Assembly (NCBI GenBank): GCA_046295975.1
Contig: JBKBMG010000016.1
Coordinates: 29,245-93,244, forward strand
DNA from: UBA2357 sp046295975
GTDB taxonomy: Bacteria; Pseudomonadota; Gammaproteobacteria; Burkholderiales; Rhodocyclaceae
Length of the DNA: 64,000 bases
Direction of reading: 5' to 3'
Shown here one piece after another: positions 1 through 7,011 of the stretch. The position numbers and the translations under genes were made by a program. The notes beneath the pieces were generated by a model, which worked only from the letters and a program-made list of their open reading frames with translations, was not told where the DNA came from and did no database searches. Numbering within the stretch: the first letter of the stretch is position 1; each line of letters starts with the position of its first letter.

Positions 1-1
1 C

Positions 2-1159
2 CTGCGCGCCTTCCTGCCCGAGCTCAACTACACCGAAATCGGCTTCTTCCACGCCAACTATCACAGCCGCACGCCCTACATCTCCGGCTATCGCGGTGGT
101 CTGTCGACGGCCGGGACGATCTCCAACAGCCTGACGCCGCAACAAGCGGGCGCGCTCAACGCGGCCGGCATTCCGGCAGTGGCGACCGGCTTCCCCGGTT
201 GCAACAATTTCGACGTGCCGACCTTCGGCGCACTGCATACGCCGGCCAACATCGGCGCGCTGGCCGGTGTGGTGGGCGACGTCAACGCGGCCACCCAGCT
301 GTCGGCGCTCAATGCCACCAACGCGGCCTGCGCGGCGGCGCTCGGGCGTGGCGGTGCGGGCAGCTACTTCGTTGAGTACCCGGAAGACATCAAGCTGTTC
401 GGTATCAGCTTCAACACCGCCGGTCCGGCCGGTATCGCCCTTCAGGGCGAGTATTCCTTCCGCAAGAACCAGCCGCTGCAACTGCCCTCGGCCGAACTGC
501 TGCTTGCCGCGGTTGGTCTGGGCAACCAGCTCACCAGCACCAACCCGGTCGAAGCCGCCGGGGTGGCCTACGGTACCGAGATCTCGGGTTATCGCCGGGT
601 GAAGATGCACCAGGTACAGATGACCGGCACAAAAGTGTTCGGCCCCACCTTTGGCGCAGAATCGCTGTCGGTAGTGGGTGAGGTCGGCTACACCAAGCTC
701 GATCTGCCGTCGGATCTCAAGTTCGCGGCGGCGGGCTGCCATCTGCCGCAACCCGGTTCGTCGGTGACCACGTCCTTTGGTTCCACCTCATCCGGCTGCT
801 TCATGACCAGCAGCTCTTGGGGCTATCGCGTGCTTGGCCGCCTCGACTATCCGAACGCACTGGGTGCCGCCACCTTGTCGCCGCGCATTGCGTTTGCACA
901 CGACGTGAATGGCCGGGGCCCCACCTTCAACCAGGGCGTCAAGGCGCTCACGCTGGGTCTCGGCCTCAACTACAAGCAGAATCTGCAGGCCGACATTGCC
1001 TACACCGCCTATTTTGGTGGCACCAAGTACGGCGGCAGCGATCCGGCGGCTAGCCCAGCGGCCGGTTTTCCGGCAGGGCAGGTACCGCAGTATGCCAGCG
1101 GCTCCAATCCGCTGCGCGACCGGGATTTCCTCGCGATCAGCGTGAGCTATTCGTTCTGA
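2..1159 (+). CDS. DUF1302 family protein, C-terminal part (5' end outside window)
   Basis: The reading frame is open from the first bases of the window, so the gene starts upstream. A GTG at 179 is only an internal codon. The visible 385 residues are rich in short Gly/aromatic strands (IGFFHANYHSRTPYISGYRG near the left edge) and end in SVSYSF. That terminal aromatic residue and the alternating pattern fit an outer-membrane beta-barrel. From family knowledge, DUF1302 proteins are typically encoded next to DUF1329 proteins, as here (37-base gap). The YCF48 and MMPL genes follow, suggesting one envelope export or uptake system. The substrate is not shown by the sequence. The adjoining fatty-acid degradation genes make a hydrophobic substrate plausible. 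Confidence 0.8.
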   Translation: MRAFLPELNYTEIGFFHANYHSRTPYISGYRGGLSTAGTISNSLTPQQAGALNAAGIPAVATGFPGCNNFDVPTFGALHTPANIGALAGVVGDVNAATQLSALNATNAACAAALGRGGAGSYFVEYPEDIKLFGISFNTAGPAGIALQGEYSFRKNQPLQLPSAELLLAAVGLGNQLTSTNPVEAAGVAYGTEISGYRRVKMHQVQMTGTKVFGPTFGAESLSVVGEVGYTKLDLPSDLKFAAAGCHLPQPGSSVTTSFGSTSSGCFMTSSSWGYRVLGRLDYPNALGAATLSPRIAFAHDVNGRGPTFNQGVKALTLGLGLNYKQNLQADIAYTAYFGGTKYGGSDPAASPAAGFPAGQVPQYASGSNPLRDRDFLAISVSYSF

Positions 1160-1196
1160 GCGAGTACGGCACAAGAAAGATCAGGAGACGAAACAA

Positions 1197-2546
1197 ATGC
1201 GAAAAACCCTATCAGTACTCGGTGCGGCGTTCGCGCTCGCGTTCGGCGCAAACTCCGCATTCGCCCAGGCGAGCGCGGCCGAGGCGGCGCAACTGGGGCA
1301 GTCGCTCACGCCGATGGGCGCCGAGCGCGCCGGCAATGCCGCCGGCACCATTCCGGAGTGGACCGGGGGGCTGACCAGCGCGCCCGCGGGCCACGTGTCC
1401 GGCGGACACTATGCCGACCCCTTTGCGGACGACAGACCGGTGCTCACCATCGACGCCTCCAACGTCGACCAGTACGCGCAACAACTCACGCCGGGTCAGA
1501 TCGCGATGATCAAGACCTACCCGACGTGGAAGATGAACGTCTATCCGACCCGGCGCAGCGCAGCGTTCCCACAGGGACACTACGACCAGACGGTGGCCAA
1601 TGCGACGCGGGTGACGCTGGTCGACGGCGGGCGCACCATCGATGGCACCACTGGCGGCATTCCGTTTCCTATTCCCAAGACCGGGGCCGAGGTGATCTGG
1701 AACCACCTGACCCGTTACCGCGGTGAAGCCTATGCGATGAACTGGAGCCAGGCGGCGGTCACGCGCGATGGTGGCTATACCCCGGTGCGCTTCGAGTACG
1801 AGTACGACTTCCACTACGGCAGTCTCACCAAGTCGCCCGAGCAGATCGAACGGGGCAAGCTGTTCAACTTCCTGCAGACGGTTACGGCCCCGGCCCGCCT
1901 GGCGGGGCAGATCCTCCTGGTGCATGAGTTCCTCGACTCACGCCAGGCATGGACCTACAACCCTGGCCAGCGCCGCGTGCGCCTGGCACCCAACGTTGCC
2001 TACGACAACCCGGGTACGGCGGCGGATGGGCTGCGCACCAACGACGACTTCCTGATGTTCAACGGTGCGATCGACCGTTACAACTGGGAGCTGGTCGGAA
2101 AGCGCGAAGTCTTCGTGCCCTACAACTCCTACAAGCTGGTCGGCAACACCATCTCCATGGCCGACGTGCTGCGACCGGGGCACGTCAACCCGGAGCATGC
2201 GCGCTACGAATTGCACCGCGTCTGGGTGGTGGAGGCCACGCTCAAGGAAGGTACCAGCCACATCTACAAGCGCCGCACCTTCTTCATCGACGAAGACTCG
2301 TGGATGGCCGTGGTGGTCGACAAGTACGATTCGCGCGATCAACTGTGGCGGGTGTCGGAGCAGCACAACATCAACTTCTACGACATTCCCATGCAGTACC
2401 CCTCGCTCGAGGTGCATCACGACCTCCAGTCCGGGCGCTACATTGCGATGGGTTTGCGCAATGACGAGTCCAGGGTCTACAACGTGATTGAGGCCCGCCC
2501 GGCCAGCTTCACGCCGGCCGGCCTGCGCGGCGTGGGTACGCGCTGA
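1197..2546 (+). CDS. DUF1329 family periplasmic protein
   Basis: A protein of 449 residues with a clear Sec signal peptide (MRKTLSVLGAAFALAFGANSAFA, cleavage about residue 23), so the mature protein is periplasmic or attached to the outer membrane. The body is rich in Trp, Tyr and Arg (IPEWTGGLTSAPAG near the start, and later FLDSRQAWTYNPGQRRVRLAPNVAYDNPG), typical of DUF1329, a family with a LolB/LolA-like fold. An AGGAGACGAAACAA ribosome binding region precedes the ATG. It sits between the DUF1302 barrel gene and the YCF48/MMPL pair. I infer it is a periplasmic carrier or adaptor for a lipid-like compound; the family has no firmly established biochemical function. Confidence 0.82.
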   Translation: MRKTLSVLGAAFALAFGANSAFAQASAAEAAQLGQSLTPMGAERAGNAAGTIPEWTGGLTSAPAGHVSGGHYADPFADDRPVLTIDASNVDQYAQQLTPGQIAMIKTYPTWKMNVYPTRRSAAFPQGHYDQTVANATRVTLVDGGRTIDGTTGGIPFPIPKTGAEVIWNHLTRYRGEAYAMNWSQAAVTRDGGYTPVRFEYEYDFHYGSLTKSPEQIERGKLFNFLQTVTAPARLAGQILLVHEFLDSRQAWTYNPGQRRVRLAPNVAYDNPGTAADGLRTNDDFLMFNGAIDRYNWELVGKREVFVPYNSYKLVGNTISMADVLRPGHVNPEHARYELHRVWVVEATLKEGTSHIYKRRTFFIDEDSWMAVVVDKYDSRDQLWRVSEQHNINFYDIPMQYPSLEVHHDLQSGRYIAMGLRNDESRVYNVIEARPASFTPAGLRGVGTR

Positions 2547-2664
2547 CCCCACCGGGTGCGCCCGGCCGCGGCCGCAGCATGCCGCGGCAGGGGCGCCCGT
2601 CCCGTATTTCTTCCAGCATCACGGTGCGGCCCTGTGGGGCCGCCCGCATCCGAGTCCAGCCAGC

Positions 2665-3639
2665 ATGAACCGAGCAATCGGAATCCTGTTCATCGTCTTC
2701 GTGGCGGTGGCGGTTGCGTTCGCATTTTCCGAACGCAGCGACCCGCCCATGCCGCCGACCGAGACCGTCATCCACCAGTTGCAGATGCTCGATGTGCAGT
2801 CCGGTACGCCAGGGCGACTGGTCAGCGTCGGCGAACGTGGCCGCATCTTCGTGTCCGACGATGCCGGCGCCAACTGGCGCCGCGTGGCGTCTCCCACCGA
2901 GGCCACGCTCACCGCGCTGAGTTTCGTCGACGAGCGCGTCGCGGTTGCCGTCGGTCATGACGCGGTGATCCTGCGCAGCGAGGACGGCGGGGAGAGCTGG
3001 CGTCTGGTGCAGTCGGAACCCGAAGAGGAGGAGCCGCTACTGTCGGTGTGGTTCGAGCGTGGCGGCCACGGTTTTGCCGTGGGCGCCTACGGGCGCTTCC
3101 TCGAAAGCCGCGACGGCGGCGCGAACTGGGATGAGCGCGAGATCGAGGCCAATGAGGAGGCGCTGCATCTCAACGCGGTTGCCAGGCTCGACGATGGGGT
3201 GTTCCTGATCGTGGGCGAGGCGGGCACGTTGCTGCGTTCCGAGGACGATGGCGACTCCTGGAGCCTGCTCGATTCGCCATACCAGGGCTCATATTTCGGT
3301 GTGGAGGTCATGCCCGACGGCGCCGTACTGGCGTTCGGCATGCGGGGTCACGTGTTCCGCTCAGAGGACAGGGGCGACTCCTGGGTCGAAGTCGATACCG
3401 GCGTGCAGGCATCGCTGTTCGCCAGCCGCCTGCTTGCCGACGGCACGCTGGTGCTGGTGGGGCAGAATGGTGTGGTGCTCGCCAGCCCCGACCAGGGGCA
3501 GCGCTTTTACCGCCTGGAGGGGCCGGATCGCCACACCCGCGCCGCGGTGATCGAAGGCGAGCCGGGCGAAGTGTTGTTGATCGGTGAAGAGGGCTATGCC
3601 CGCATGCGCATGCCGCGCACGATCGGGGATCACTCATGA
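2665..3639 (+). CDS. YCF48-related beta-propeller protein, membrane-anchored
   Basis: The frame is open from 2488, but the ATG at 2665 is chosen because it starts a hydrophobic anchor (MNRAIGILFIVFVAVAVAFAF) followed by a soluble domain, giving 324 residues. At least four Asp-box/BNR-like repeats are visible (SDDAGANWR, SEDGGESWR, SRDGGANWD, SEDDGDSWS, SEDRGDSWV), the hallmark of YCF48/photosystem-stability-factor-like beta-propellers. The stop codon overlaps the MMPL start (ATGA at 3636), so the two are translationally coupled. In many proteobacteria YCF48 and MMPL genes are paired. The propeller probably works in the periplasm as a partner of the permease. Confidence 0.82.
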   Translation: MNRAIGILFIVFVAVAVAFAFSERSDPPMPPTETVIHQLQMLDVQSGTPGRLVSVGERGRIFVSDDAGANWRRVASPTEATLTALSFVDERVAVAVGHDAVILRSEDGGESWRLVQSEPEEEEPLLSVWFERGGHGFAVGAYGRFLESRDGGANWDEREIEANEEALHLNAVARLDDGVFLIVGEAGTLLRSEDDGDSWSLLDSPYQGSYFGVEVMPDGAVLAFGMRGHVFRSEDRGDSWVEVDTGVQASLFASRLLADGTLVLVGQNGVVLASPDQGQRFYRLEGPDRHTRAAVIEGEPGEVLLIGEEGYARMRMPRTIGDHS

Positions 3640-6035
3640 AGACACGCAAGTTCGTTGAACTGATCGGGCAGTTGCTGTTCGCCAACCGCAAGCTGTTCCT
3701 GTGCCTGTTCGTACTCGTCACGCTGTTGCTGGCCGCTTCTGCAACGCGCCTGCAGGTGGATGCCGGGTTCGAGAAGATGATTCCGCTCGAACACGAGTAC
3801 ATGCAGACCTTCATGACCTACCGCAACACCTTCGGTGGCGCCAATCGCGTGCTTGTTGCCTTGCGCCAGCACGAGGGTGACATCTACAACCGCGACTTCA
3901 TGGAGAAGCTGAAGGCGGCCACCGACGAGGTGTTCTTCATCCCCGGGGTGGACCGCGCCACGGTGACTTCGCTGTTCACGCCGAACGTGCGCTTCATCGA
4001 GGTGGTTGAGGCAGGCTTTGCCGGCGGCAACGTGATCCCCGCCGAGTTCGAGGGCACGCCCGCCGACCTCGAACTCGTGCGCGAAAACGTGCTCAAGTCC
4101 GGTCGCGTCGGGCGCTTGGTATCGAATGATCACAGGGCGGCGATGATCAGTGCCGAACTGCTGGAAGTGGACCCCAACACCGGCGCCCGTCTGGACTACC
4201 TCGCGGTGGCGCGCCAGCTCGAGGACCTGCGCACACGCTATGCGGATGACGGGTTGGACGTGCATATCATCGGTTTCGCCAAGGCGGTTGGCGACATCAC
4301 CGACGGCGCGCGTGGCGTGTTGATGTTCTTCGTGGTCGCGTTCGGTATCACCGCGGTGTTGCTGTATTTCTACTCCGGCTCCGCCAAGCTGGCAGCGCTC
4401 ACCTTGCTGTGCGCGATGGTGCCGGTGGTGTGGTTGATGGGCTTGCTGCCGCTGATCGGCTTCGGCATCGACCCGATGTCCATCCTCGTGCCCTTCCTGA
4501 TCTTCGCCATCGGCGTGAGCCACGCCGTGCAGATGACTCACGCGTGGCGGATGGAGGTCTTCGACGGCGCCGACCCGCTGACAGCGGCGCAGAACGCGTT
4601 TCGTCGCCTGTTCCTGCCCGGCGCCATGGCGCTCACCACCACCGCCGTCGGTTTCCTCGTGATCATGCGCATCGAGATCGACATGGTGCGCGAGTTGGCG
4701 CTGACGGCCGGGCTGGGCGTAGCCCTGATCCTCGCCACCAACATGTTGTTGCTGACGGTGTTGTTGTCCTGGGTGCGCCTGGGCAAGCGCGAACTCCGGC
4801 GCTCGGCCGGCACCGAGACCAAGGACGACTGGCTGTGGCGCAAGCTGCGCACCCTCGCCGAGCCGCGCCGGGCGGCGGTGGTATTGGTGGTGACGGCGTT
4901 GTTGCTGGGCGGTGCGACCTGGAAGTCGCGCGACCTGCGCACCGGCGATCTTGGCCACGGCATTCCGGAGCTGCACGAGGACTCCCGTTACAACCAGGAC
5001 GCGGCGGCGATCGTCGAGTCTTTCTCGATCGGGGTGGACGTGCTGTCGGTGATCGTGCAGTCGCACGGCGTCGATGGTGCCTGCACCAACTTCGAGATCA
5101 TGGACACCATGGACCGCTTCGAGGCCACCATGCGCGGCGTGCACGGGGTGCAGAGCGTGGTCGGGCTGCCGGGGGTGGCCAAGACCATCAACGCCGGCTG
5201 GAACGAGGGCAATCCGCGCTGGCGGGTGCTGTCGCGCAACCCCAATGTGCTGGCGCAATCGGTGACGCCGGTGGATACCGGCACTGGCCTGTTGAATACC
5301 GACTGCTCGGCGATGCAGGTGCTGATCTTCACCCGCGATCACGAGGGGCCGACCATTGCCCACGTGATCCGCGAGGTCAAGGCCTTCCGCGACGCCAACC
5401 GCAGCGAGCAACTCGACTTTCTGCTGGCCTCCGGCAACGTCGGCGTCATGGCGGCGACCAACGAGGCAGTGGATGCCGCTTCGGTGACCATCCTGATGCT
5501 GGTGTTCGGCGCGATCAGCCTGCTGTTCTTTCTCGAGTTCCGTTCGCTGCGCGCGACGCTGTGCATCATCCTGCCGCTGATGATCGCCGCAGTGTTCTGC
5601 AACGCGCTGATGGCCATCCTGGGCATCGGGCTGAAGGTGTCCACGCTGCCGGTGGTGGCGATCGCGGTCGGGATCGGGGTCGACTACGGCATTTACTTCT
5701 ACGAGCGCATGGCCTATCGCTTCAGCCACGGCGACGATCTGCCCGAGGCCTTTTATCAGGCCTTGCGCCAGCGAGGCACGGCGGTGATGTTCACCGCCAC
5801 CACGATGGCGGTGGGGGTGGGTACCTGGATGTTCTCGGCACTGAAGTTCCAGGCCGACATGGGGCTGGTGATGGCCTTCATGTTCATCGTGAACATGCTC
5901 GGCGCACTGCTGCTGCTGCCATCGCTCGCGGCCCTGCTGCTCGGCGCCCGGCCTGCCACGCCGCGGGCGGCCGCCAACGTGGCGGCGGGCGACCCTCTGG
6001 CCGCCTTGGCTCAAGCTCGCTCGACGCATCGATAA
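3636..6035 (+). CDS. MMPL/RND-family transporter permease
   Basis: A 799-residue inner-membrane protein with two repeated halves. Each has one N-terminal transmembrane helix (about residues 15-37 and 410-430), a large periplasmic loop, and a cluster of five hydrophobic helices (about 220-390 and 610-780), the layout of RND/MMPL exporters. Helix sequences such as GARGVLMFFVVAFGITAVLLYFY and SVTILMLVFGAISLLFFLEF are visible. It is shorter than tripartite RND pumps (about 1030 residues), which fits the MMPL/HpnN-type class that moves lipids. It is coupled to the YCF48 gene by an ATGA overlap. The substrate is unknown; location beside a PsrA-like regulator and beta-oxidation genes suggests lipids or fatty acids. 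Confidence 0.85.
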   Translation: MKTRKFVELIGQLLFANRKLFLCLFVLVTLLLAASATRLQVDAGFEKMIPLEHEYMQTFMTYRNTFGGANRVLVALRQHEGDIYNRDFMEKLKAATDEVFFIPGVDRATVTSLFTPNVRFIEVVEAGFAGGNVIPAEFEGTPADLELVRENVLKSGRVGRLVSNDHRAAMISAELLEVDPNTGARLDYLAVARQLEDLRTRYADDGLDVHIIGFAKAVGDITDGARGVLMFFVVAFGITAVLLYFYSGSAKLAALTLLCAMVPVVWLMGLLPLIGFGIDPMSILVPFLIFAIGVSHAVQMTHAWRMEVFDGADPLTAAQNAFRRLFLPGAMALTTTAVGFLVIMRIEIDMVRELALTAGLGVALILATNMLLLTVLLSWVRLGKRELRRSAGTETKDDWLWRKLRTLAEPRRAAVVLVVTALLLGGATWKSRDLRTGDLGHGIPELHEDSRYNQDAAAIVESFSIGVDVLSVIVQSHGVDGACTNFEIMDTMDRFEATMRGVHGVQSVVGLPGVAKTINAGWNEGNPRWRVLSRNPNVLAQSVTPVDTGTGLLNTDCSAMQVLIFTRDHEGPTIAHVIREVKAFRDANRSEQLDFLLASGNVGVMAATNEAVDAASVTILMLVFGAISLLFFLEFRSLRATLCIILPLMIAAVFCNALMAILGIGLKVSTLPVVAIAVGIGVDYGIYFYERMAYRFSHGDDLPEAFYQALRQRGTAVMFTATTMAVGVGTWMFSALKFQADMGLVMAFMFIVNMLGALLLLPSLAALLLGARPATPRAAANVAAGDPLAALAQARSTHR

Positions 6036-6156
6036 CCCGACCCGACCCGAATCAGATCGGGCTTCGCTCCCGCCGCGGCGCCGCCTCCTCCGGTGCCGCG
6101 GGTGTGGAACGGATGGACATCTCGCCGTCAAACACTCATGGACAACCTAAAATATC

Positions 6157-6184
6157 TTGACAGCCATATAGATCGACGTAGAAT
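6157..6184 (+). promoter_or_regulatory. Sigma70-type promoter of the psrA-like gene
   Basis: A TTGACA hexamer at 6157-6162 and TAGAAT at 6179-6184 are separated by 16 bases. This is a near-consensus promoter 53 bases before the start codon of the regulator gene. Its -10 box overlaps the left end of the operator at 6181-6200. Confidence 0.78.
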
Positions 6185-6200
6185 TCAAACAAACGTTTGA
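6181..6200 (+). promoter_or_regulatory. PsrA-type operator (autoregulatory)
   Basis: GAATTCAAACAAACGTTTGA contains the inverted repeat TCAAAC-AAAC-GTTTGA (the arms extend to ATTCAAAC/GTTTGAAT). It matches the CAAAC-N2-4-GTTTG consensus described for Pseudomonas PsrA. It covers the -10 box and start region, so bound regulator would block its own promoter. The same 20 bases recur inverted at 23608-23627. Confidence 0.78.
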
Positions 6201-6236
6201 ATGATTGCGTGGATCGCATTCATTCAGGAGAGATAG

Positions 6237-6938
6237 ATGAGCGCAGCCCCCGGCAGACATGCACCCGAAACCCGCAGCCGCATCCTCGACGCAGCCGAGC
6301 AGCTGTTCGTCGAGTATGGGTTGGATGGCACGTCGATGCGCATGATCACCTCCATGGCGAGCGTCAATCTGGCAGCGGTGAATTACCACTTCGGATCCAA
6401 GGAAAGCCTGATCCATGAGGTGTTCCAGCGCCGTCTCACGGAACTCAACCGCCAGCGCCTGGTGGCGCTCGACCGCGTCGAGCAGCGTGCCGCCAAGGAA
6501 GGGGTGAAGGTCAAACCGAGCCAGGTGCTCGAAGCCTTCTTCTCGCCCGCGCTCGAGCTGGCTACGGACATCGAACATGGCGGGCGCATCTTCATGCAGT
6601 TGCTCGGCCGCACCTACACCGAGCCCAATGCCTTCGTACGCAAGTTCCTGGCAGAGGAGTACGCCGAGACGCTGGAGCGTTTTCTGGCCGCCTTGTATGC
6701 GTCGCTGCCCGGTGTGCCGCGTGAGGAGATCCTGTGGCGCTTCCATTTCATGATGGGCGCGACCTCCTACGCGATTGCCGGCACCGACGCCCTGCAATTG
6801 TTCGCCGGGCACTTTGATGACAAGGATCCAGGGCGCATGTTGCCGCGGTTGATGTCGTTCCTGCTCGGTGGTCTGCGTGCGCAGTTGCCCGAGTTCTGTG
6901 ATGCGCCGGCGAAAGAGGGTGGCCGGGAGGCCGCCTGA
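6237..6938 (+). CDS. psrA: TetR-family fatty-acid regulator, PsrA-like
   Basis: A 233-residue TetR-family repressor, the length of Pseudomonas PsrA. The DNA-binding domain spans about residues 10-60, with RILDAAEQLFVEYGLDGTSMRMIT followed by the VNLAAVNYHFGSKESLI recognition-helix region, which is very PsrA-like. The C-terminal part is an all-helical ligand and dimer domain. An AGGAGAG ribosome binding site precedes the ATG. PsrA proteins sense long-chain acyl-CoA or fatty acids and repress beta-oxidation genes. Here the gene carries its own operator and stands just upstream of fadE. Family membership is clear. The exact name rests on the HTH match plus the operator match, so some other acyl-CoA-sensing TetR remains possible. 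Confidence 0.75.
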   Translation: MSAAPGRHAPETRSRILDAAEQLFVEYGLDGTSMRMITSMASVNLAAVNYHFGSKESLIHEVFQRRLTELNRQRLVALDRVEQRAAKEGVKVKPSQVLEAFFSPALELATDIEHGGRIFMQLLGRTYTEPNAFVRKFLAEEYAETLERFLAALYASLPGVPREEILWRFHFMMGATSYAIAGTDALQLFAGHFDDKDPGRMLPRLMSFLLGGLRAQLPEFCDAPAKEGGREAA

Positions 6939-7011
6939 GAGTTTGCGCAACGGGCACCAATCCCCGCGCAGACGCGGATGGGCCGAAAGTTTGGATAGTT
7001 AGGAGACAGCA

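Noticed and set aside
3630..6131. A minus-strand open frame of 833 codons opposite the MMPL gene
   Set aside because: Composition is dominated by His, Gln, Arg and Gly, with no membrane segments or motifs; it is an antisense shadow.
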